Of a DNA stretch of 64,000 nucleotides, positions 16,196 through 24,168 are shown one piece after another. Origin of the DNA: CAIUGU01 sp965279735 (GTDB lineage: Bacteria; Pseudomonadota; Gammaproteobacteria; Steroidobacterales; Steroidobacteraceae); NCBI GenBank assembly GCA_965279735.1, contig OZ257260.1, positions 3,472,001 to 3,536,000 of the forward strand, in the 5' to 3' direction. The position numbers and the translations under genes are program-made. The notes below the pieces were generated by a model. That model did no database searches. It was given only the letters and a program-made list of their open reading frames with translations, and was not told the origin of the DNA. The first letter of the stretch is position 1, and each line of letters begins with the position of its first letter.

Positions 16196-18667
16196 ATGGG
16201 GCTCTTCATGCATAAGCACTTACCGAGAACCGGATCGCGACGTTTCCTGGTGTCAGCTCGCGGCAGATCCGGAGCGAGTGGGCCAGAGTCTCCAGTGCCC
16301 GGGCGGCTGCGTCTGGCTGCAACCATTTCCGCGATCCTGGCTACCGGCGGTGTGCCCATCGCTGCCATCGCAGCGCAACCTTCTGACGATCTTCCCGAGA
16401 TCATCGTGACGGCAACCCGCCGCGCGGAAGACATCCAGGACATCCCGCTCAACATTGCGGCGATTGGTGGCGAAAGACTCGAGCAGCAAGGCATTGCTGA
16501 TCTCGCGACGCTGGGTCGAAACGTACCGGGCCTGTACGTTGTCGATCAGGGCAAGCGCACCTCCAACCGCATCGTGGTGCGTGGCCTCAACGCCACTTCG
16601 GTGGGTTCACCAGAAGGCATTGGCAACAACGGCGGAGAAACTGTTTCGACTTATGTCGGCGAAATTCCCCTCTATCTCGATCTTCGACTGGAAGACATGG
16701 ACCGGGTGGAAGTTCTCATCGGGCCCCAAGGAACTCTTTACGGGTCAAGTACCCTCGGCGGGGCCATCCGCTACATTCCCAATCGGCCCATGTTTGATCA
16801 ATCAGAGATTAAGCTGCGGGGAAGCGGCTATTCTTTGGCGGAAAGCGATGATATCGGGGCCCGAGGGGGCTTCACTGTCAACCTGCCCATGGGCGACATG
16901 TACGCCTTCCGTGCGTCCCTGGACTATGTCGACGATCCAGGGTTCATCGACAATCCTTTCCTGGTGCGTCAAGGCGGGGTATCCGATCCGGATCCCGATT
17001 TCAGCAACCCGGCGGACGTCGCCGCGAACCTGCGTAGCCAGAAGGATGCAGACTACGAGAAGACCTGGTCAGGTCGCGTTGCAGTACGCGCCCGTCCGGA
17101 ACCCGGAATCGATGTCAACTTCACTCACTACTTCCAGGAGATGGAAGTGGGGGGACGTTCCATCAATTCGAGTGATGCGTTTGGCACCGGGCTTTACGAG
17201 TCGGCGATGCGGTACCCGGAACCGAACAATCGCAGGAACCGGCTCACGGCACTCGAGATCACCGCGGATCTCGGCTTCGCCACGCTGACCTCCGCGACGG
17301 GCTACTCGAAGTACGACGAAGTCGGCCAGCGCGACCAGACAGACTTCCTGATCGGACTGGAATACAGCTACGAAGCGTTCCCGCTCTTCTCCGCGTTCAC
17401 GCGTGAAGTGCAGGAAGACCGGACGACGAACCAGGAACTGCGGCTGGTCTCGAATTCGGACAGCAAGCTGACATGGATTGGCGGACTCTTCTACAACAAG
17501 CTTGATCGTTTCCAGGATACGCGGGAGTTCACTCCCCACTATCCGGAGTACCTGGGCATCACCGTTCCGGATGACATGGAGTACATTGCCCAGCAATACG
17601 ACGATCTCGTCGAGAAAGCCCTCTACGGCGAATTGACCTATCACATCACCGACAAATGGCAGGTGACGACCGGGCTGCGTTACTACGACTACACCTACAA
17701 CGTTGATAGCGGCAACGGGTTTCCCATCGCCGATATCGACCTTGAATTGACTCGCGTTTCCCAGACAAACAACGGCACGCTGTTCAAGTTCAACACTTCG
17801 TACCAGCTTGCCGATGACATCATGACCTACCTGACGGTCAGCGAGGGCTACCGTATCGGCAGCGGGAACGGCCTTGATCCATGCGACGGAACCCAGGGGT
17901 CGGGCCAGACGGTCTGTGCGCAGCCGGATGAAATCGAGTACAAGCCCGACAGCACCGTAAACTATGAAGTTGGAGTACGCAGCCAGTGGTTCGACCGGCG
18001 CCTCACGCTCAACGGTTCGATATTCTTCGTTGACTGGGAAGACCCGCAGCTCGCGGCGGCAACCCTGATCGGGGCCGTGCCGATTACCAAGAATGGCAAG
18101 GGAGCTGAGAGCAAGGGGGTCGAGTTGTCCTTCGATGCGAGGCTTACGAACGCGTTAACTGTCCGGGGCAGTTACTCCTACGTACAGGCAGAGCTATCGG
18201 CCGATGCTCCAGCACTGCTCACGACCTACAATCCTCCGGGATTCGGTCTCAGCTATGTCGATGGCCTGTCCGGTGATCGTCTGCCCGGATCCCCCGAAGA
18301 GCAAGCCACCTTCGGGGCTACGTACGAACTCTCACTGAGCAACGACTGGTCCTTGGCTCTGAACTACGGGCTGGCAGCCATCGGAAACGTGTATACGAAG
18401 ACCGGGCTCAGGGCAGGCGGCGAGCAGTTGGGCGGTTATACCGTGCATTCCGCAGGCGCCACGCTGGATGGCGGAGTCTGGAGCCTGTCCCTGTACGCGC
18501 AGAATCTCACCAACAAGTTTGCCGTCACCGGCCTCCGGGGCACGCGGCTCACTCTGCAGGAGGTGAGCGACGAGAATGGGGAGCTGATCCCCGTTCGACT
18601 TTACTATCACGATGTCCTGCGCCCACGCGAAGTCGGACTGCGTTTCACTTACGACTTCGAACTTTAG
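16196..18667 (+). CDS. TonB-dependent receptor
   Basis: 823 residues. After a long basic N-terminus and signal segment (LAATISAILATGGVPIAAIA), the TonB box DLPEIIVTATRR precedes a plug domain (GLYVVDQGKR, RIVVRGLNATS, VEVLIGPQGTLYGSSTLGG) and a 22-strand barrel ending EVGLRFTYDFEL. It is a high-affinity outer-membrane importer of the large Sphingomonas/Caulobacter-like type. An alternative ATG at 16208 is as good as the one used. The 236-base upstream gap shows no gene and no clear promoter. Neighbours (sulfotransferase, cupin, tannase, VOC protein) suggest an aromatic or plant-derived substrate, by inference only. Confidence 0.92.
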   Translation: MGLFMHKHLPRTGSRRFLVSARGRSGASGPESPVPGRLRLAATISAILATGGVPIAAIAAQPSDDLPEIIVTATRRAEDIQDIPLNIAAIGGERLEQQGIADLATLGRNVPGLYVVDQGKRTSNRIVVRGLNATSVGSPEGIGNNGGETVSTYVGEIPLYLDLRLEDMDRVEVLIGPQGTLYGSSTLGGAIRYIPNRPMFDQSEIKLRGSGYSLAESDDIGARGGFTVNLPMGDMYAFRASLDYVDDPGFIDNPFLVRQGGVSDPDPDFSNPADVAANLRSQKDADYEKTWSGRVAVRARPEPGIDVNFTHYFQEMEVGGRSINSSDAFGTGLYESAMRYPEPNNRRNRLTALEITADLGFATLTSATGYSKYDEVGQRDQTDFLIGLEYSYEAFPLFSAFTREVQEDRTTNQELRLVSNSDSKLTWIGGLFYNKLDRFQDTREFTPHYPEYLGITVPDDMEYIAQQYDDLVEKALYGELTYHITDKWQVTTGLRYYDYTYNVDSGNGFPIADIDLELTRVSQTNNGTLFKFNTSYQLADDIMTYLTVSEGYRIGSGNGLDPCDGTQGSGQTVCAQPDEIEYKPDSTVNYEVGVRSQWFDRRLTLNGSIFFVDWEDPQLAAATLIGAVPITKNGKGAESKGVELSFDARLTNALTVRGSYSYVQAELSADAPALLTTYNPPGFGLSYVDGLSGDRLPGSPEEQATFGATYELSLSNDWSLALNYGLAAIGNVYTKTGLRAGGEQLGGYTVHSAGATLDGGVWSLSLYAQNLTNKFAVTGLRGTRLTLQEVSDENGELIPVRLYYHDVLRPREVGLRFTYDFEL

Positions 18668-18677
18668 ATCCGGATAT

Positions 18678-18702
18678 GATCCGGGGGCATGACCCCCGGA
18701 TC
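18678..18702 (+). promoter_or_regulatory. Hairpin with the sulfotransferase start codon in its loop
   Basis: A perfect 10-bp stem GATCCGGGGG / CCCCCGGATC encloses the five-base loop CATGA, and the ATG at 18689-18691 is the start of the next gene. It begins 10 bases after the receptor stop. It could block translation initiation or end the receptor transcript; there is no T run. Confidence 0.6.
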
Positions 18703-20284
18703 TTCCACCCCCGCTGGATCCTGGCAGCGCGAGGCGATTCTCGCGCTGAACCGGAAGGACTTTAAGCGGGCACATCAGCTCTGTATCGAGGCACTGGCGC
18801 GGCGGCCAGAATCCGCCGACGCGTTTTTCCTGCTCGCGATGATCGGGGCCGCGCACGACAATTTAGCGAAAGCCGTTGAACTCATCCAACGAGCCATCGA
18901 TATCGATCAGGACCGGGCCGAGTATCACGCACATCTCGGGCGCTGCCTGCTCGCGCTCCAGCGGCCACGCGAGGCGTTCGAAGCTGCGAGCCGGGCGCTG
19001 GAGCTCAACCCCCAGGATGCACTGACGCTCGATACGATCGGGGTGGTCATGACCCGCGCTGGCGCGCATGCGGAAGCGCTGGAACCGTTTCAACGGGCCG
19101 TTGCGATCGATGCCGGCAAGCCTGCGTATTTCTACAACCTCGGCGCATCGCTACAGTTTGTGGGCCGCTTCCCCGAGGCGGCCGCGTCGTATCGTAGGGC
19201 GCTTGAACTCGATCCGGCATTTCATCGCGCCTGGTCTTCCCTTGCGCAAGTCGCCCGCGCTCCCTTTTCACCAGGCGAGGTGCTGAAGCTCACGGCGGTC
19301 CTTGAGAGCGGCACTCTGGACGTCGATGCAGAACTGCATGTGTGCCACGCCCTCGCCAAGCAGTCCGAGGATGAGGGGGCTTACGGGCGCGCCTTCGGCT
19401 ATCTGCAGCGAGGCAAGCAGCGCAAGCGCAAGGCCATCAACTATTCGGCCGCGAGCGACCTAGCATTGTTCAGGGCGGCGTCGGGGACAGTGTCTTTATC
19501 CAATGAAACGGTGAGGCAAGGTTGCTCCTCTGTCGAACCCATCTTCATCGTCGGAATGCCTCGTACAGGGACGACTTTGGTCGAGAGAATCATTTCCAGC
19601 CATCCCGCGGTATTCGCCGCCGGTGAGTTGAGCAACTTCTCATTGGCTCTCAAACGCACCACCCGCACATCTTCCAACCTGGTGCTGGATTCGGCGACAT
19701 TGTCAGCGGCCGCCAGCATCGATCTGGCGCGCGTCGGTGCCGACTATGTCGAAAGCACCCGACCGCGTACCGGCCATACAGCGCACTTCATCGACAAGAT
19801 GCCGCTGAATTTCTTCTATGCCGGCCTGATCCATCGTGCATTGCCGAATGCGAAGATCATTTGTTTACGCCGCAATCCGCTCGACAGCGTCTTGAGCAAT
19901 TATCGCCAGCTGTTCGCGACGAGTTTTTCCTACTACAACTACTCCTATGATCTGCTCGATGCCGGCCGGTACTACATCGGGTTCGAGAGACTCGCGAAAC
20001 ATTGGCGCGAAACCATTCCGGACAACTACCGTGAAGTGCATTACGAATCGGTAGTCGAGGATACCGAGGGTGAGGCCAGGAAGCTGATCGCGTTCTGCGG
20101 TCTTGACTGGGATCCTGCCTGCCTGCAATTTGAGAAGAACACCGCGCCGGTAGCGACGGCGAGCTCGGTGCAGGTGCGGCAGCCCATTTACAGGAATGCT
20201 GTCGAGCGGTGGCGCAAATACGAAACGGAGCTTGCGCCGCTGAAGTCGCTGCTGGTGGCTGAAGGCCTGATCGCAAAAGAATGA
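18689..20284 (+). CDS. TPR-sulfotransferase fusion
   Basis: 531 residues. The N-terminal ~190 residues are tetratricopeptide repeats (for example AEYHAHLGRCLLALQRPREA and PAYFYNLGASLQFVGRFPEA). The C-terminal domain is a PAPS-dependent sulfotransferase: 5'-phosphosulfate loop PRTGTTLVERIISSHP near residue 290 and 3'-phosphate motif CLRRNPLDSVLSNYR near 395. It transfers sulfate from PAPS to a hydroxyl group of an unknown acceptor, perhaps a protein bound by the repeats. The ATG lies inside a hairpin loop and has no clear ribosome site; no other good start is visible before the first repeat. Confidence 0.9.
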   Translation: MTPGSSTPAGSWQREAILALNRKDFKRAHQLCIEALARRPESADAFFLLAMIGAAHDNLAKAVELIQRAIDIDQDRAEYHAHLGRCLLALQRPREAFEAASRALELNPQDALTLDTIGVVMTRAGAHAEALEPFQRAVAIDAGKPAYFYNLGASLQFVGRFPEAAASYRRALELDPAFHRAWSSLAQVARAPFSPGEVLKLTAVLESGTLDVDAELHVCHALAKQSEDEGAYGRAFGYLQRGKQRKRKAINYSAASDLALFRAASGTVSLSNETVRQGCSSVEPIFIVGMPRTGTTLVERIISSHPAVFAAGELSNFSLALKRTTRTSSNLVLDSATLSAAASIDLARVGADYVESTRPRTGHTAHFIDKMPLNFFYAGLIHRALPNAKIICLRRNPLDSVLSNYRQLFATSFSYYNYSYDLLDAGRYYIGFERLAKHWRETIPDNYREVHYESVVEDTEGEARKLIAFCGLDWDPACLQFEKNTAPVATASSVQVRQPIYRNAVERWRKYETELAPLKSLLVAEGLIAKE

Positions 20285-20293
20285 GGGGAACGA

Positions 20294-20773
20294 ATGAAAG
20301 CTGTCCATCCGGTAGCGCTGGTCGCGGCTGAAGCGCCGGCACGCACCAAGCCTTCCAACTACCCTGAGCCCTTTTTCTCGCGCATGGCGGGTCGTATCAA
20401 GCAACCGCTCGGCGATCTGTTTGGTCTCGCCAATTTCGGAGTCAACCTGACAACCCTGCGGCCAGGCGGGATGTCGGCACTCCGGCATGCGCACACACTC
20501 CAGGACGAATTCATCTACATCCTCGAAGGTGAACCCGTTCTGATCACGGATGCTGGCGAAACGCTGCTCCAGCCCGGAATGTGTGCGGGCTTCAAGGCAG
20601 GTACTGGTGATGCACACCATCTTGTGAATCGCACGTCGACACCCGTGATTTACCTTGAGATGGGCGACCGGACTCCCGGGGATGCCGGCAGTTATCCCGA
20701 CGACGATATCCGCGCAGTGCTCCAGCCCGACGGGAAATGGCTGTTCACCCACAAGGACGGGCAGCCGTACTAG
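20294..20773 (+). CDS. Cupin-domain protein
   Basis: 159 residues, ribosome site GAGGGG six bases before the ATG, 9 bases after the sulfotransferase stop. The cupin core has RHAHTLQDEFIYILEGEP (metal ligands His-x-His and Glu) and the second motif PGMCAGFKAGTGDAHHLVN with the last His ligand. It is a single-domain cupin of the kind used as sugar or aromatic isomerases, dioxygenase-like or sensor proteins; the sequence alone does not decide. Ends KDGQPY. Its tight spacing argues for co-transcription with the sulfotransferase. Confidence 0.85.
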   Translation: MKAVHPVALVAAEAPARTKPSNYPEPFFSRMAGRIKQPLGDLFGLANFGVNLTTLRPGGMSALRHAHTLQDEFIYILEGEPVLITDAGETLLQPGMCAGFKAGTGDAHHLVNRTSTPVIYLEMGDRTPGDAGSYPDDDIRAVLQPDGKWLFTHKDGQPY

Positions 20774-20856
20774 AATCCGGCAGCTTTACGACAACGGCTG
20801 GATTCGCCGCTGCGCGGCGCCGCGTTGAACCTCTGGAAATTAAAGTGCAGGTCCCT

Positions 20857-22437
20857 ATGAAGTACCCGACGAAAAAGCATTCGCTGGCAGGTGCTACGCT
20901 GGCCGTTGCGACAGCACTGTCACAGGGTGCGCTGGCTGCCGAAAGCGCAAGCGATGTTGCCGTGCGTTGTGCGGCGCTTGCGCAGGCTTCGTTGCCCAAT
21001 ACCCGTGTCACGCTCGCCGAAGCGATTCGTCAGCCGGGTTTCGTCGTGCCCAGCACCGAGGGTAACCAGAACGGCCCCGTGATCGTGCAGGCTGCTTTCT
21101 GCCGCGTGGCGGGCGTCGTTGATCCTGCCATCCGCTTCGAAGTGTGGATGCCGCTCGAAAACTGGAACGGACGTTTCCAGGGTCTCGGGTTGGGGGCATT
21201 GCTAGGCGCCATTCAGTACCAACCCATGGCGCAATCGGTGGCCCGAGGCTACGCGGTCGCTTCTACGGATACCGGTCACCAGAGTGGTGGAGGTGATGCG
21301 AAATGGACTGTCGGTCCCAATGGTTTGAATGAAGGACTGGTGGCCGACTGGGCTCATCGCGGCATTCACGAGATGACGGCAAAGTCCAAATCGATCGTGG
21401 GTTCCTTCTACGGCAATGCACCGCGCTACAGCTATTTCACTGGCTGTTCGAGCGGCGGCCATCAGGCGCTGACAGAAGCGCAGCGCTATCCCGAGGACTA
21501 CAACGGCATTCTCGCGGGCGCGCCCGCCAACTACTGGACGCATCTCATGGCTGGCCAGATGGCGTACGGCCTGCACACCCGCGTTGATCCGGCGACCGAC
21601 CTTGAAAAGCCCCTGGACAAACTGCCGCTGATTCACGACGCCGTGCTTGCCGCGTGCGATGCACAGGACGGCGTGAAGGACGGTGTGATCGAGAATCCTC
21701 TTGCCTGCAACTTCAAGCCGGCGAGTCTTGCGTGCAAGGGTGCGGATTCCGCTTCGTGCCTCACGGCACCGCAGGTCAATGCGCTCGAAAAAATCTACGG
21801 CGATGCGCAGACGAAGGAAGGCAGGAAGATTTTCCCGGGCCTTGCACCGGGCAGCGAACCCGCGTGGCCGCGGATGAGCGCAGGACAGGTGGGCTTTGCG
21901 GAAAATTTCTATCGCTACTTCGTGTTCCAGGATACGGCGTGGAGCTACAAGACACTCGATCTCGCACGCGATGTGGCTGCTGCCGATCAGCGCATTGCTT
22001 CCATCGTCAATTCGACGAACGCAGACCTGTCACCGTTCCGTGCGCGGGGTGGCAAGTTGATCCAGTACCACGGCTGGGCAGACTGGGGCATCTCGCCTTA
22101 CAACAGCATCAACTACTACCAGAGCGTGGTCGCGACGACCAATGGCGGTCATCCCGAAAGTGTGTTCCTGCCGGAGACGCAGAAGTTCTATCGGCTCTTC
22201 ATGGTGCCCGGGATGGAACACTGTCGCGGTGGTCCCGGCCCGGATACTTTCGATGGCCTCGGCGCGCTCGAGCGATGGGTCGAACAGGGCATCGCTCCGG
22301 AACAGATCGTTGCGAGCAAGATTGTCGAGGGCAAGACCACACGTTCGCGGCCTTTGTGTCCATATCCTGCCGTCGCAAAGTACAAAGGTGCGGGCAGCAC
22401 CGATGAAGCGGCAAGTTTCGAATGCAAGGTGCCGTGA
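20857..22437 (+). CDS. Tannase / feruloyl esterase family hydrolase
   Basis: 526 residues from ATG 20857 with a signal peptide (LAGATLAVATALSQGALAA); the frame extends 5' but that part overlaps the cupin end. The catalytic set is complete: nucleophile in GCSSGGHQAL near residue 196, Asp in HGWADWGISP near 408 and His in GMEHCRGG near 453. The Cys before the Ser and the Cys after the His make the CS-D-HC arrangement of tannases and feruloyl esterases. It would hydrolyse ester bonds of gallate, ferulate or similar acids in the periplasm or outside. The neighbouring TonB receptor could import the products. Confidence 0.92.
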   Translation: MKYPTKKHSLAGATLAVATALSQGALAAESASDVAVRCAALAQASLPNTRVTLAEAIRQPGFVVPSTEGNQNGPVIVQAAFCRVAGVVDPAIRFEVWMPLENWNGRFQGLGLGALLGAIQYQPMAQSVARGYAVASTDTGHQSGGGDAKWTVGPNGLNEGLVADWAHRGIHEMTAKSKSIVGSFYGNAPRYSYFTGCSSGGHQALTEAQRYPEDYNGILAGAPANYWTHLMAGQMAYGLHTRVDPATDLEKPLDKLPLIHDAVLAACDAQDGVKDGVIENPLACNFKPASLACKGADSASCLTAPQVNALEKIYGDAQTKEGRKIFPGLAPGSEPAWPRMSAGQVGFAENFYRYFVFQDTAWSYKTLDLARDVAAADQRIASIVNSTNADLSPFRARGGKLIQYHGWADWGISPYNSINYYQSVVATTNGGHPESVFLPETQKFYRLFMVPGMEHCRGGPGPDTFDGLGALERWVEQGIAPEQIVASKIVEGKTTRSRPLCPYPAVAKYKGAGSTDEAASFECKVP

Positions 22438-22467
22438 CGTGATCGGGATCAACCAGAGGGCGCATCG

Positions 22468-22854
22468 ATGATCGACCATACCGGTTTGCTGGTCAGCGAC
22501 TTCACAAAGAGCAAAGCCTTTTATCTGCGTGCTCTCGCGTCTCTCGGATATGTCCTGCTGGCAGAATTTCCCGCTGCGGTCACGGGCAGTACTGACGTAG
22601 CCGGCTTTGGCGAACCGCCCAAGCCTGATTTCTGGGTAGCGGGTGGCAAACCCAACGATCCTCCGATCCATATCGCTTTTCGTGCGGCTAGTCGGCAAGC
22701 AGTCGATGCGTTCTACAAAGCTGCCATCGCCGCGGGTGGGCGGGACAATGGCTCGCCTAGCATTCGCGCTCACTACCATCCCGACTACTACGGCGCCTTC
22801 GTTCTCGATCCGGATGGCCACAACATCGAAGCCGTTTGTCACGATCGAGCATAG
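22468..22854 (+). CDS. VOC-family (glyoxalase-like) protein
   Basis: 128 residues: DHTGLLVSDFTKSKAFYLRAL at the start, HIAFRAASRQAVDAFYKAAI in the middle and YYGAFVLDPDGHNIEAVCH at the end are the paired beta-alpha-beta-beta-beta modules of the vicinal oxygen chelate fold. Metal ligands His (start), His (HIAF) and Glu (IEAV) are present. Members are dioxygenases, isomerases, lyases or resistance proteins; this short single-domain type is usually an uncharacterised lyase. It begins 30 bases after the tannase gene on the same strand. Confidence 0.88.
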   Translation: MIDHTGLLVSDFTKSKAFYLRALASLGYVLLAEFPAAVTGSTDVAGFGEPPKPDFWVAGGKPNDPPIHIAFRAASRQAVDAFYKAAIAAGGRDNGSPSIRAHYHPDYYGAFVLDPDGHNIEAVCHDRA

Positions 22855-23168
22855 AGGAGAGTTATTTAGGACGCGCTGGCCAGATGGCCGAGCCGCCGCG
22901 CGGCCGGGGTGCGCGTTTGACAGATGACGTTTCACCCTCTACGGATCCACATTGCTGGCAGTCCGTGTTGTAGATGGCGCTACTGGCGCACGGTGTGCAG
23001 AGCGTATGCATACCCAACCTCGCGACTTGGCTATTGAACGGGCACCGTCTTCAAATACATGATGAGTCTGGTTGTCGGAAAGGCTGAACGCGTACCCCGG
23101 CCGGAGGACGGCCTCCGGGAGATTTGACTGAGGTGGCCATGAGCTCTTCGATTGAATCAGGAGCCGGA
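22855..23168. other. Intergenic stretch without recognised gene
   Basis: 314 bases between the VOC gene and the methyltransferase start. I see no convincing reading frame. The only structure is CCGGAGG-acgg-CCTCCGG at 23101-23118, a 7-bp inverted repeat just before the methyltransferase, without a T run. A minus-strand frame across 22939-23241 overlaps the methyltransferase and has no family resemblance. Confidence 0.5.
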
Positions 23169-23924
23169 ATGTCTTTTCTCGACCTGTTTTCGGACAAGGC
23201 GGATCGCTACGCGGCGGCGCGGCCTCGCTATCCTGAGGCACTGTTTGCTTTCATTGCATCTCAATCTCCCGGTCGCGAACGTGTATGGGATTGCGGCACG
23301 GGAAACGGACAGGCTGCTGTTTCGCTGGCAGGTTATTTCGCCAATGTCTTCGCCACTGATCCCAGCGAAGAACAGATCGCGCATGCGGCCCGGGCAGCCA
23401 ACATCCACTATTCCGTGCAGACGGCTGAGAGTACGAATCTGCCGCCTTCGAGCATGGATGCTATTTGCGTGGCCCAGGCGCTCCATTGGTTCAACTTCGA
23501 ACCCTTCTTCGCCGAGGTTCGGCGCGTTGCTGCTCCCGGCGCCGTTTTCGCCGCATGGGGCTATACATGGTTCTCGGTTTCGCGAGACTTCGACGCGGCC
23601 TTTCGGGCCTTCGTCCTCGATGTCATCGCGCAATACTGGGTTCCACAGAATCAGATTCTCTGGGCGGCCTATGCAGATGTCCCTGTTCCGTTCCCCCGGA
23701 TCGAATCCCCCGAATTCAGGATCCAGGTGCGGTGGAACTTTCATCAGCTCCTGGCGTACGTGCGTACCTGGTCGGCTTCAAGACGCTGCATCGCTGTGAT
23801 GGGTGCCGACTTCTTCGAGGCCGCCGAACGAAAACTCGCGCCCTCTTGGGGAAGTGCTGAAGAGGAGCGCCTTATATCCATGCCCCTCCATTTTCTCGCC
23901 GGCCGAGTTCAGATGGCCTTGTGA
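23169..23924 (+). CDS. Class I SAM-dependent methyltransferase
   Basis: 251 residues. The start 23169 is preferred because AGGAG lies five bases upstream and the product then begins MSFLDLFSDKADRYAAARPRYP, as in relatives; ATG 23139 (with GAGG) and a TTG at 23124 are alternatives. Motif I is VWDCGTGNGQAAVSLA, and FATDPSEEQI and AQALHWFNFEPFF follow, so it is the UbiE/Methyltransf_11-like group with the AQAxHWF motif. It transfers a methyl group from SAM to a small molecule; the acceptor is unknown. It lies alone before the trp leader. Confidence 0.85.
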   Translation: MSFLDLFSDKADRYAAARPRYPEALFAFIASQSPGRERVWDCGTGNGQAAVSLAGYFANVFATDPSEEQIAHAARAANIHYSVQTAESTNLPPSSMDAICVAQALHWFNFEPFFAEVRRVAAPGAVFAAWGYTWFSVSRDFDAAFRAFVLDVIAQYWVPQNQILWAAYADVPVPFPRIESPEFRIQVRWNFHQLLAYVRTWSASRRCIAVMGADFFEAAERKLAPSWGSAEEERLISMPLHFLAGRVQMAL

Positions 23925-23937
23925 TCAATCTAGGCGC

Positions 23938-23967
23938 TTGACGCTCCATGTTCCGGCCGGTAATACT
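23938..23967 (+). promoter_or_regulatory. Candidate trp operon promoter
   Basis: TTGACG (23938-23943) followed after 17-18 bases by TAATACT (23961-23967), which matches the -10 consensus only partly. The predicted start would fall at about 23972-23975, at or just before the leader-peptide ATG. No recognisable trp operator is seen. Confidence 0.4.
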
Positions 23968-23974
23968 CCAGTCC

Positions 23975-24031
23975 ATGAATACGCGCGCCCCTGTTGTCCG
24001 CAATGCCCGCTGGTGGTGGCCCTGCTCTTGA
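23975..24031 (+). CDS. trpL: trp operon leader peptide
   Basis: 18 residues: MNTRAPVVRNARWWWPCS, stop TGA. Three consecutive TGG codons at 24011-24019 sit in the middle of a short transcript that ends in a classic attenuator before trpE. Stalling at the Trp codons when charged tRNA-Trp is scarce would free the downstream segment to form the antiterminator. The ATG has no visible ribosome site and is within a few bases of the predicted transcription start, so translation may be leaderless. The reading frame is too short for ordinary gene finders. Confidence 0.88.
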   Translation: MNTRAPVVRNARWWWPCS

Positions 24032-24106
24032 GGGAGTGGGTCCCGGACGCGCTGATTTAAAACGAATCCAAGAACCCATCTCCCGAGCTCCGGGGATGGG
24101 TTTTTT
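24032..24106 (+). terminator. trp attenuator (antiterminator and terminator hairpins)
   Basis: The terminator pairs AACCCATC (24073-24080) with GATGGGTT (24095-24102), extended inside by CCC/GGG, and is followed by TTTTTT. The competing antiterminator pairs GGGAGTGGGT (24032-24041) with ACCCATCTCCC (24074-24084), with one bulged base. The upstream part of segment 2 can also pair with leader codons (GTCCG at 23996-24000 with CGGAC at 24044-24048). This is the standard three-state arrangement. Confidence 0.88.
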
Positions 24107-24168
24107 ATTGCCTGCTCCCCGGCTGCGAAGCGATGACCGGACTGGAAGACTGAGGAGCAAGAACCCAA

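Noticed and set aside
23101..23118. CCGGAGG-acgg-CCTCCGG as terminator of the VOC gene
   Set aside because: It has no T run and lies about 250 bases beyond the VOC stop; more likely a simple hairpin of unknown role.
22939..23241. Minus-strand frame across the gap before the methyltransferase
   Set aside because: It overlaps the methyltransferase start, has a weak start and no recognisable motif.
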